Assembly (NCBI RefSeq): GCF_000331735.1
Contig: NC_020126.1
Location: forward strand, 992,001-1,056,000
Source: Myxococcus stipitatus DSM 14675
GTDB lineage: Bacteria > Myxococcota > Myxococcia > Myxococcales > Myxococcaceae
DNA: 64,000 nt
Direction: 5' to 3'
The position numbers and the translations under genes are program-made. Positions 24,489 to 32,569 of the stretch are shown one piece after another. Every line of letters begins with the position of its first letter. The first letter of the stretch is position 1. The notes under the pieces are model-generated. The model did not search any database and had not been told where the DNA came from. It was given only the letters and a program-made list of their open reading frames with translations.

Positions 24489-25676
24489 CTAGCTGAAGGG
24501 CAGGGCCGCGAGGCGCTCGCGAAAGCGCTCGAGCAGACCTCGCGAGCTCGCCTCATCCAGTCCCTCGGCGGCTTCCTGCCGCGCCTTGCGAAGGAAGCCG
24601 TCGAAGGGCGCCGAGCGTCCATACAGCGCCCCCGCCCCCTCCACCGCGTCCACCAGCACCCGCGCCGCGCCCGGTGAGTTGAGCCCCAGGTGCATCTCCG
24701 CCTGCTCCAGCTTCACGCCGCAGGAGGTCCACACGCCGCGGTCATGCACGATGAGCCACGTGCGCGTGACGTCCTCCATGGCCTCGTCCAGGAAGGCGAG
24801 GAACGGCTCCACGAGCGAGGGCAGCACGTCCTCGGCGAGCTCCTTCTGGCCCGCCGTGTCCTGGAGCCTGGAGCGCAGGCTCAGGATGTGGTGCTTCTGC
24901 GGCGTGCGCAGCGCCACGGCGGCGGGGAGGGTGATGAACGCGGCCAGGCTCTCCGTCACCTGCCGCGCCAGCGCGGGACGTGAGGGCGCCTCCGCCTTGG
25001 CCGCGCGCTCCAGCCGGCCCTGGAGGGAGCGGCGCAGGTCCGCCGCCGCCGCGCGCAGGGCCGCGCGTGCGCCCACCTGGTGCACGTAGCCGGGCACCAC
25101 GTCCTCGCGGCGCACGTGCTCGAAGGCCGCGGCGGTGAGGTAGACGAGGTCGCCGATGCGCACGCGGAAGTCCGCGCGGAACGACTGGAGCTCCGCCATC
25201 AGCGTCCAGCGGTCGCTCACCACCTCCGGCCGTCGCATCTGCTGGCCCAGCTCCGACACCTGCTTCGACAGCCGCTCCGCGCAGGCGTGGAGCACGGCCT
25301 CGACTTCTTGAGCCAGCCGCTCGTCGGAGCTGGCGGGAGGGGGGGCCCAGCCTCCGCTGGATGTCGAGCGCGCGGGAGGGGGGAACTGCTGGTGGATGGC
25401 GGTGACGAGCTGGTTGACGCCCACCAGGGTGTCGCCGATGGCCGGGGCCATGGTCTCCCACAGGGCCAGGTCCGCGCCGCCGTCCGACTCCACCGTGGTG
25501 GGCTCGTACCGGGCGATGCTCAGGTGTCCCAGCCGGTCGATGGCCACCGCCGCCGCGCGGTGCACGCGCTCCAGCCGGTCCGCGAGGTGCCGGTCCGTGA
25601 GCGACTCGAGGAGTGCCTCCAGACGAGAGGGCAATGCGTCCTGCGGCGCGCGAGTCTTGGCTGGCGATGGAGGCAT
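24489..25676 (-). CDS. Helical hypothetical protein
   Basis: A 395-residue, nearly all-helical soluble protein with many Leu/Ala/Arg heptad-like stretches and a Pro/Ser linker near residues 98-112. No signal, membrane segment or catalytic motif. The ATG has no strong ribosome-binding site, but no internal start is better. It is divergent from the macroglobulin genes, with 97 bases in between that must hold both promoters. Confidence 0.65.
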   Translation of the reverse strand: MPPSPAKTRAPQDALPSRLEALLESLTDRHLADRLERVHRAAAVAIDRLGHLSIARYEPTTVESDGGADLALWETMAPAIGDTLVGVNQLVTAIHQQFPPPARSTSSGGWAPPPASSDERLAQEVEAVLHACAERLSKQVSELGQQMRRPEVVSDRWTLMAELQSFRADFRVRIGDLVYLTAAAFEHVRREDVVPGYVHQVGARAALRAAAADLRRSLQGRLERAAKAEAPSRPALARQVTESLAAFITLPAAVALRTPQKHHILSLRSRLQDTAGQKELAEDVLPSLVEPFLAFLDEAMEDVTRTWLIVHDRGVWTSCGVKLEQAEMHLGLNSPGAARVLVDAVEGAGALYGRSAPFDGFLRKARQEAAEGLDEASSRGLLERFRERLAALPFS

Positions 25677-25773
25677 GGGGCGCGGAACGCTACCGCACGG
25701 GTGAGTGTCTAGCGAAGACGGGCCCTCCGGTTCGAGAGCGTCTCGGCATAGAGTGAAGCCCTGGGGAGGTCGC

Positions 25774-28700
25774 ATGACAGAGCGGTTCCGCCGTCGGTGG
25801 AAGACGGGTGGGCTCGGGGCGCTGGTGCTGCTGGGCATCTGGGGCCTGGCGGCCGGGGACGTATGTCTTTCCGCCTGGGTCCTGAGTGGGGTGAAGGTGC
25901 CCCATTGCCCGGATGGGAAGTTCCGGCAGACGGTGGCCGTGAGCTTCACGGAGCTGGGGCGGGGCCTGCCGGGCGCGGTGCGTGTCTGGGCGGATGCTCA
26001 TGCGCCCAACGACAGCGGGTCGCTGATGAGCGCGCGGGTGCGGCGCGGCTCGGCGGAGCTGTTCCTGGTGGACGCGGAGGGCAAGGAGACGCCGCTGGAG
26101 GTCGAGAAGAAGGACGGCTGGACGCGCTCCGACGGCGACGTGCTCGTGGCGCAGGTGAAGCTGCCGGCGGTGACGGACGGTGACTACCGGCTGCGCACGC
26201 GCCTCTCCACGCCGCTGGGCACGGACACCGTGGACGCGGCGCTGCCGCTGTATGCGCCCGCGGTGGCGCACGTGCTGACCGACCGGCCGTTGTACGAGCC
26301 CGGCAACGAGGTGCGCTTCCGCGCGGTGGTGCTGCGCGCGAAGGACCTGGCCCCGCTGGATGGTCGGCCCGGGACGTGGTTCTTGACGGACGCCTCGGGC
26401 GAGGTGGTGCTCGAGGAGCGTGCTCCCGCGGGCCCATGGGGTGTCGTGGCGGGTGGCTTCCCGTTGGACCGGGGCGCGGCCGTGGGCACGTGGACGCTGT
26501 CGTGGCGGAGCGGCGCCACGCAGGCCAACGCCACGTTCGAGGTGAAGCCCTTCACGCTGCCGCGCTTCCAGGTGGAGGCGCTGAGCCCCAGGCCCTTCTG
26601 GCGCGCGGGTGAGTCACCGGAGGTGAAGGGGCAGGTGGTGTACGCGTCCGGTGCCCCCGTGGGGAACGCGGAGGTGGAGCTGACGTGGCAGGTCCATGGC
26701 GCCTGGCCGCCGCCTCCTGAGTGGATGACGGGCGGACTGCCCACGCGTGCTCGCGCGGATGCGACGGGGCGGTTCACGCTGACGCTGCCTCGCGTGCCGG
26801 AGGACTTGCGGGGCCAGGTGTCGCTGGCCGCGCGAGTGGCCGCGCGAGACGCCGCCGGAGACCGGGTCGAGGGTGCCGTGTCGCTGCTGCTCACCGAGGA
26901 CGCGCTGGCCGTCTCGTCGGTGACGGAGCTGGAGGACGGTCTGGTCGAGGGCTTCAGCAACCGCGTCTACCTGCGCGCCACCACGCCCGATGGCCAGGTG
27001 TTGCCGGGGGCGGAGCTGACGGTGACGCGGGCGTGGGATGAGCGGGATGAGGGCGTGCGCGGCGTGACGGACGAGGACGGCGTCGCGGCCTTCCAGTTGG
27101 ACCCGGGGACTCCCATCAACGTGGTGGTGCCGCCGATGCCGGTGCGTCGCCCGCCGCCTCCGCCGCCGGTGTCGCTGAGCTCGATGCGCAGCCTGCTGGA
27201 GCCAGGGAACGAGCCGACGCTCCAGGAGCGACTCGCGGTGGAGTCCTGGCTGTCGTCGCTCCAGCCGTGTGCGCGCTTCGTCCTGCCGAGTGATGGCGTC
27301 GCCTCGGTCGAGCTGGGGGTGCGCTCGGGAGCGGGAGGCGCGGTGGTGGAGGTGGTGACGGGGGAGGACGCGCTCTCGACGTGCGTGGCGCAGGTCGTGC
27401 GTTCACGCGTGTTGCCCTCGGGTCGGGAGCGGGTGTTGGCGCTGTCGTTGCGCGTGGAGGACCGGGGGATGCCGTGGTTCGAGCTGTCGGTCGAGCCCGC
27501 GTTCGGCGCGAGCGTCCCGATGGTGGTCGCGCTGGCGACGGCGGCCAATGACGCGCGTGCGTGTCTGCCGCTGAATGTGGCGTCGAGTCCTCGGCTCCCG
27601 CTGGCGCTGTCCTGGCGGGTGGGCGCGAAGAAGGAGGTGACGACGTCCTGGTCCACCGTGCCGGGCGGGAAGGGCGGACTGGGGGGCTCCGTGGAGGCGT
27701 GCGTCCGGGAGCGCTTCGCCCGGGTGCGTGTCGATGAGAAGGAGCCCGGGAACCCGGCGATGGGGGTGATGTGGCTCACGGTGCACTCCGGCAACGAGGA
27801 CTTCGAGAAGGAAGAGGGCCGGGCCACGACGTTCCTCGGCTACGAGCTGAAGGTGGTGGCGAAGGTGGACGGCAAGCCGGTGGGCGACACGAAGTGGGTG
27901 CTGCGTCCCGCGAGCCTGCCGCCCCTGCGCTTGAGGGCGACGCCGGTGCTGGCGCGAGCGGGGGAGGAGGTGCGCATCGACCTGATGCGAGGGCCGACGT
28001 ACCGGGGGACGCTCCCCGAGCAGCTGACGCTGCAAGCCGGGAAGCAGGCGCTGGTCGTGAAGCTGGAGAAGGGCGCCACGTCCGCGCGCTTCCGGCTGCC
28101 CGCGGACTTCGAGGGCTGGGCCGAGTCGTCCTGGATGGGCGCGACGGCCCGGGTGTACGTGGCGCCGCGCGCGAAGCTCTCCGTGGAGGTGTCGCCGGAG
28201 AAGCCCGTCTATGCCCCGGGGGACCTGGCGCGGCTGCAAGTGCACACGCAGGTGGATGGGAAGGACGGGCCCGCGGCGGTGGGGCTCTTCGGTGTGGATG
28301 AGACGCTGGGGCAGCTCGTGCCTCTGCCGGGCGGAGAGGTGCTCGCGGGGGTGCGGCCCGCGCCGGCCACGTCGCAGCCGGCCTTCGGGGTCCTGGATGG
28401 AATGGCCCTGGCACAGGGGCGCATCCGAGGCTCCAACGCCGCCGCCGCGACGCTGGTGCGCGTGAGCTCCGTGCCGAGGCTCCAGGACGTGGAGGCCCGC
28501 GTGAGCGCGAGCGGCGCGACCCTCTTCGACGCCGAAGCGGAGGTGGTCGAGCCCTTCTACGTGGTGCTCTCGGAGCTGCACGAGCAGGTGCGCCAGTGGG
28601 AGGAGAAGGCGCCGGAGGGCGAGACGCTGGTCCCCTCGGGTGTGGCGAAGCTGTGGTCGCAGGCGCTGCTCGCGTGTGAGCAGCGCGGCGAGAAGGTGAC

Positions 28701-28848
28701 GGATGCCTTTGGCAATCGCCTCAGGTTGTCGCGGCTGCCCAGGGAGTTGCTGGAGCTGACGGACCCTCGGGCGGTGGTGTCGCGTGGGACGCGGCTGCCG
28801 GAGGACGTGGAGAACTGGAACGAGTGGGTTGCCCGGGAGGCGCCATGA
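25774..28848 (+). CDS. Alpha-2-macroglobulin-like protein, N-terminal half (MG domains and bait-region part)
   Basis: A 1,024-residue exported or membrane-anchored protein (hydrophobic segment at residues 12-30; GGAGG six bases before the ATG). It contains macroglobulin-type domains: TDRPLYEPGNEVRFRAVV (MG2-type, from residue ~169) and SPEKPVYAPGDLARLQVHT ... GPAAVGLFGVDETLG (bait-region/BRD type, residues ~805-840). Bacterial homologues are periplasmic protease traps. The protein ends before the A2M domain, which is encoded by the next gene; the two genes overlap by four bases (ATGA) and so form one split macroglobulin. A CEQ tripeptide near residue 967 is not the thioester motif. Confidence 0.85.
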   Translation: MTERFRRRWKTGGLGALVLLGIWGLAAGDVCLSAWVLSGVKVPHCPDGKFRQTVAVSFTELGRGLPGAVRVWADAHAPNDSGSLMSARVRRGSAELFLVDAEGKETPLEVEKKDGWTRSDGDVLVAQVKLPAVTDGDYRLRTRLSTPLGTDTVDAALPLYAPAVAHVLTDRPLYEPGNEVRFRAVVLRAKDLAPLDGRPGTWFLTDASGEVVLEERAPAGPWGVVAGGFPLDRGAAVGTWTLSWRSGATQANATFEVKPFTLPRFQVEALSPRPFWRAGESPEVKGQVVYASGAPVGNAEVELTWQVHGAWPPPPEWMTGGLPTRARADATGRFTLTLPRVPEDLRGQVSLAARVAARDAAGDRVEGAVSLLLTEDALAVSSVTELEDGLVEGFSNRVYLRATTPDGQVLPGAELTVTRAWDERDEGVRGVTDEDGVAAFQLDPGTPINVVVPPMPVRRPPPPPPVSLSSMRSLLEPGNEPTLQERLAVESWLSSLQPCARFVLPSDGVASVELGVRSGAGGAVVEVVTGEDALSTCVAQVVRSRVLPSGRERVLALSLRVEDRGMPWFELSVEPAFGASVPMVVALATAANDARACLPLNVASSPRLPLALSWRVGAKKEVTTSWSTVPGGKGGLGGSVEACVRERFARVRVDEKEPGNPAMGVMWLTVHSGNEDFEKEEGRATTFLGYELKVVAKVDGKPVGDTKWVLRPASLPPLRLRATPVLARAGEEVRIDLMRGPTYRGTLPEQLTLQAGKQALVVKLEKGATSARFRLPADFEGWAESSWMGATARVYVAPRAKLSVEVSPEKPVYAPGDLARLQVHTQVDGKDGPAAVGLFGVDETLGQLVPLPGGEVLAGVRPAPATSQPAFGVLDGMALAQGRIRGSNAAAATLVRVSSVPRLQDVEARVSASGATLFDAEAEVVEPFYVVLSELHEQVRQWEEKAPEGETLVPSGVAKLWSQALLACEQRGEKVTDAFGNRLRLSRLPRELLELTDPRAVVSRGTRLPEDVENWNEWVAREAP

Positions 28849-31271
28849 AGCGCACGGTCATCGCTGGAGCGGTGTGCCTTGTCATCGGGTTTGGCCTGGC
28901 GGTGTTCCTGACGGGGAACATGCGGCGTGCGTTCGGTTCCTCCGCGTCCGCGCTGGCGGGTGACGCCGCGTTCCAGATGTTCAGCGCGTCCGACGAGGAG
29001 ATGCAGATGGCGAAGCTGGTGCTCAAGGAGCGGGCCGAGGCGCCCGCGCCACCGCCACCGCCACCGCCTCCCGCGATGGGAGGCGTCGCCCCCGTGGTGG
29101 AGGGAGGCCTCTCCGCAGACTCGCTGGGTTCGGCGGAGGCCGACGACCTCTCTCCGAGCGAGGAGGAGGAGAAGCCCTCTTCGACGGGAGCCCCGGGCCG
29201 CGCCTGGTTCCCGGAGACGTTCCTCTTCGAGCCGCTGGTGGTGACGGACGCTTCTGGCCTGGCGACGCTTCCGGTGCGCGTGCCGGACCGGCTCACGCGC
29301 TGGCGCGTGCTGGCGCTGGCCCACTCGCGCTCCGGTGCGCAGTCCGGCGCGGTGACGAGCTTCGTGGGGACGTTGCCCACGTATGTGGACCCGGTGCTGC
29401 CGGCCTTCCTGCGCGCGGGAGACGTCGCGCGGGTGCCGGTGCAGGTGGTGAACACGACGGACGCGGTCGTGGAGGCTCCGCTGAAGTTCGAGGCGACGGG
29501 CGTCGTGGTGGAAGGTGCCCTGCGCACGGTGCGGGTGCCCGCGCGAGGCAGCGTGGTGGAGTACGTGACGGTGAGGGCCTCGGGGCCGGGGCCTGTCGCG
29601 GTGCGCGCGGCGCTGGGAGCCTCGGACCGCGTGGAGCGCTCCCTCGAGGTGTGGCCCACGGGGATGCCCGTGGTGCAGACGCGGGGCGGCACGTTGGCGG
29701 CGCCGCGCACGGTGTCCCTCTCCGGGCCCGAGGATGCGCAACCGGGCAGTGAGCGAGTCCGGTTGCAGGTGTATCCCGGTGGCCTGGGCGTGCTGCGCTC
29801 GGAGCTGGCGTCGGCGGGGGGGCGCACGAGCTCGGAGGACGTGGCGTATGCGCTGCTCCTGGTGGGGCGCATGCCGGAGTTGCTGACGGCGCTGGGCGAG
29901 CCCGCGGCGGCGGCGATGGTGAAGTCGGTCCTCTCCAAGAAGGAGGGGCGGCTGACGACGCCGCAGTCACCCGAGGGCAGGCTCGTGGATGGGGATGCGG
30001 TGCGGGTCCTCGTCGCGCAGTCGACGCAGCGGGCGCTGCGGCTGAGCCGGGCGCCGGATGTGGCGTCGGCGGCGCTGCTCGTGGAGGGCGCGCTGCTCCA
30101 TCCGGACAACCCGGTGCTGGCGCGGCTGGGCGAGCGGCTCGCGGGAGTGGTGGCGGCAGCGCAGCGTCCGGACGGCACGTGTCAGGGCGGCCAGGGCTGG
30201 TCGCTTCAGCGGCTGCTGGTGGCCACGGCGGATTGTGCCCAGGCGGTGGTCTCCGCGGGAGGCACGCCGGTGGGGGTGCGTCGCTCGGCGCGCTTCACGA
30301 CGCTGGCGTCGGGGGCGCTGGAGCGCAACCGGGCGCACGTGAAGGATGGCTATACGGCGGCGGCGCTCCTGGCGAGCGGGCTCCCGAAGGGCGCGCTGCG
30401 AGACTCGCTGCGGGCCCAGGTCCGTGAGGCGCTGAAGACTCGCGAGGATGGCTCCGCGTACCTGCCCGTGGAGAAGGGCGTGGTGGCGGCGAACGGTGAG
30501 GTGCCCTCGGAGGCGGAGGCCACCGCGCTGGCGGTGCTGGGCCTGGAGGGAGATGCGAAGGCGCCGCTGGCGGACCTCGGGGCCTCGCTGCTCGCGGGCT
30601 ACCACCCGGCCCGGGGCTGGGGCGGCGGGCGCGCGAACCGCGTGGCGCTGCGCGCGGTGGTGACGCTCTTCAAGGCGCCGCTGCCGTCCCAGGTGCGCGT
30701 GGTGCTGGAGCGTGACGGCCAGGTGGTGACGGAGGGGACGTACGACGCCCAGGCGCTGCGCGAGGTGCGGGTGCTGGAGGCCTCGGCGGCGGGCTCGGCG
30801 GGGGCCCACTCCTGGACGGTGAGGGCGGAGCCCGCGGTGCCGGGCCTGGGGTACTCGCTGGCGCTGTCTGCCGCGGTGCCGTGGAAGAGCGAGGGGACCG
30901 ATGGTGGAGAACTGGTCATCCGCTCGCCTCGCGAGGCACGGGTGGGGCAGCCGGTGGAGGTGGCGGTGCAGGCGTCCACGCCGGCGGGGCTCTCGGTGGA
31001 GCTGCGCCACAGCCTGCCCGCGGGCGTGCAGGTGGTCCCCTCGAGCCTGGATGCACTGGTGTCCGAGGGGAGCGTGTCCTCCTGGACGTCCGAGGATGGC
31101 GCGGTGACTTTGAAGCTGCCTCCACGTGGACACGCCGAGCCGTTCCAAGGGACCTTCCGGGTCATCCCCACGCTCGCGGGAACGTTCCAGACGGGGGCCT
31201 CCTCGCTGTGGGTGGAGAACCCGCCCGTCCGACTTTCCTACGTACCTCCCGCTACCTGGGCGGTGCGCTGA
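28845..31271 (+). CDS. Alpha-2-macroglobulin-like protein, C-terminal half (A2M domain, no thioester)
   Basis: An 808-residue protein with its own N-terminal membrane segment (residues 4-23), a Pro-rich linker (66-77), and from residue ~120 the A2M domain (WFPETFLFEPLVVTDASGLA ... LTRWRVLALAHS). Next is the alpha-helical region that normally carries GCxEQ. In its place, near residues 310-335, the sequence reads YPGGLGVLRSELASAGGRTS, with no Cys or Gln, so covalent trapping is not possible. A receptor-type beta domain ends the protein. GGGAGG precedes the overlapping ATG. Translationally coupled to the N-terminal half; the two probably assemble at the inner membrane. Confidence 0.85.
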   Translation: MKRTVIAGAVCLVIGFGLAVFLTGNMRRAFGSSASALAGDAAFQMFSASDEEMQMAKLVLKERAEAPAPPPPPPPPAMGGVAPVVEGGLSADSLGSAEADDLSPSEEEEKPSSTGAPGRAWFPETFLFEPLVVTDASGLATLPVRVPDRLTRWRVLALAHSRSGAQSGAVTSFVGTLPTYVDPVLPAFLRAGDVARVPVQVVNTTDAVVEAPLKFEATGVVVEGALRTVRVPARGSVVEYVTVRASGPGPVAVRAALGASDRVERSLEVWPTGMPVVQTRGGTLAAPRTVSLSGPEDAQPGSERVRLQVYPGGLGVLRSELASAGGRTSSEDVAYALLLVGRMPELLTALGEPAAAAMVKSVLSKKEGRLTTPQSPEGRLVDGDAVRVLVAQSTQRALRLSRAPDVASAALLVEGALLHPDNPVLARLGERLAGVVAAAQRPDGTCQGGQGWSLQRLLVATADCAQAVVSAGGTPVGVRRSARFTTLASGALERNRAHVKDGYTAAALLASGLPKGALRDSLRAQVREALKTREDGSAYLPVEKGVVAANGEVPSEAEATALAVLGLEGDAKAPLADLGASLLAGYHPARGWGGGRANRVALRAVVTLFKAPLPSQVRVVLERDGQVVTEGTYDAQALREVRVLEASAAGSAGAHSWTVRAEPAVPGLGYSLALSAAVPWKSEGTDGGELVIRSPREARVGQPVEVAVQASTPAGLSVELRHSLPAGVQVVPSSLDALVSEGSVSSWTSEDGAVTLKLPPRGHAEPFQGTFRVIPTLAGTFQTGASSLWVENPPVRLSYVPPATWAVR

Positions 31272-31338
31272 AACGGGTCCGTGAGGACTGCAAATCCCGG
31301 GCGGTGAGAAAGCCGGCCCGGGGAGATTGTCGGCCCGA

Positions 31339-31360
31339 GGTCTTCCGGGTGGGGAAGACC
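31339..31360. repeat. Perfect inverted repeat after the macroglobulin pair
   Basis: GGTCTTCC and GGAAGACC with a six-base loop, 67 bases after the stop codon. It could be a transcription terminator without a clear T-run or part of the control region of the next gene. Confidence 0.45.
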
Positions 31361-31480
31361 CTGCACGTCGGGGCAGGGGGGCTGCTTCTGGCGGCAATCC
31401 GCTCTAGGAATACGGGAAGATTCACAGCAGCGTCGACATGCCGGTGCAGGCTTCGTCAGTGGTTCTTCACGGGTGACACC

Positions 31481-32518
31481 ATGGAGCTCGACGGCGGGGA
31501 GAGAGACGAGTTGCTGCTGGCATTGCTGGGCGCTTTCCCCTCGGTGGAAGAGCTTCGCCGGGTGGTTGCCTCGGTCTGCCATCGGGACTTGGAGGCGCTC
31601 GTTCCAACGGGAGGCCCGAGGGAGCGCGCGCGGGGTTTGATACATCGCGCTGAGTCGGAAGGATGGACGCGTGAGCTGGTGACAGGCGTGCATGGAGCCC
31701 AGCCCCGGCATCCTCGGCTGCATCGGTTCGTGCAGGGGTATCTCGCGTCGGTGCAGCGGAGCATTCCGCGGCGCAGCCTGGAGCGCATCGTCGGCTCCGC
31801 GTGGGACCGAGGCGGCGCGGACGGCTGGCGGCGGAGGCTTGCGGCGATTGAGCGGCGCGTGTGTCGGGTGGAGCCCGTCGTGGGGGCCTCGCTGGGCACG
31901 GGCTTCCTGGTGTCGCGCGATGTGGTGCTCACCAACTTCCACGTCATCGAGAACCGGCTGCTGGAGTCCTTGCGCGTGCGCTTCGACCACAAGGTGCTGC
32001 CGGACCGGACGCTGCTGCAGCCGGGCAAGCAGTACGCGGTGAAGCGTTGCATCGCGCGCAGCTCCTACAGCCCCGCGGACCTGATGCACCCGCGCCCGCG
32101 CGAGGCCACCGCGGACGAGCTCGACTATGCCTTCCTGGAGGTGGAGGGGCTGCCGGGCGAGGAGGAGGTGGAGGAGGGGGAGTCTCGCGGGTGGTTGGAG
32201 CTGCCCGAGGAGCAGGTGCCCTTCGTGCCGGGGAGCCTGGCGCTCATCGTCCAACACCCGGAGGGGCAGCCGATGAGCGTGGTGCTGGACGAGTTCCTGG
32301 GCGTCAACGCGTCGCGCACGCGCGTGACGTATCGCACGTCGACGAGCCCGGGCTCCTCCGGGGCGCCGTGTTTCACGCAGGACCTGCGGCTGGCCGCGCT
32401 GCACCACAGCGGCGGTCCCCGCCTGCCGTCCTCTACCGGGCACAACGAAGGCATTCCAGCCGACACCATCCGCCGCAGCCTGCCGCCCGAGGTGAAGCTG
32501 TTGCTGGGTTGGCGGTAG
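31481..32518 (+). CDS. EAD1-like domain fused to a trypsin-like serine protease
   Basis: A 345-residue soluble protein. Residues ~5-85 match the EAD1 pattern: RDELLLALLGAFPSVEELRRV, a HRDLEALV segment, a helix with LIHRAESEGWTRELV, and a final PRHPRLHRF. EADs are adaptor domains that recruit effectors in multi-component conflict systems. Residues ~125-345 are a chymotrypsin-fold protease: GTGFLVSRDVVLTNFHVI (His154), DELDYAFLE (Asp215), and SPGSSGAPCF (Ser293). All three catalytic residues are present. There is no signal peptide, so it acts in the cytoplasm. It lies 51 bases before a large membrane coiled-coil protein on the same strand. Confidence 0.85.
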   Translation: MELDGGERDELLLALLGAFPSVEELRRVVASVCHRDLEALVPTGGPRERARGLIHRAESEGWTRELVTGVHGAQPRHPRLHRFVQGYLASVQRSIPRRSLERIVGSAWDRGGADGWRRRLAAIERRVCRVEPVVGASLGTGFLVSRDVVLTNFHVIENRLLESLRVRFDHKVLPDRTLLQPGKQYAVKRCIARSSYSPADLMHPRPREATADELDYAFLEVEGLPGEEEVEEGESRGWLELPEEQVPFVPGSLALIVQHPEGQPMSVVLDEFLGVNASRTRVTYRTSTSPGSSGAPCFTQDLRLAALHHSGGPRLPSSTGHNEGIPADTIRRSLPPEVKLLLGWR

Positions 32519-32569
32519 CAGGCAGGGGAGCGAACTGGAGGCGGGGGGCGCGCCTGTTATCGTCGGGGA

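Noticed and set aside
28666-28674. CEQ in the N-terminal macroglobulin half, resembling a thioester site
   Set aside because: The thioester motif is GCxEQ with one residue between Cys and Glu and lies after the A2M domain. Here the residues are adjacent and the site is in the other gene, so the likeness is chance.
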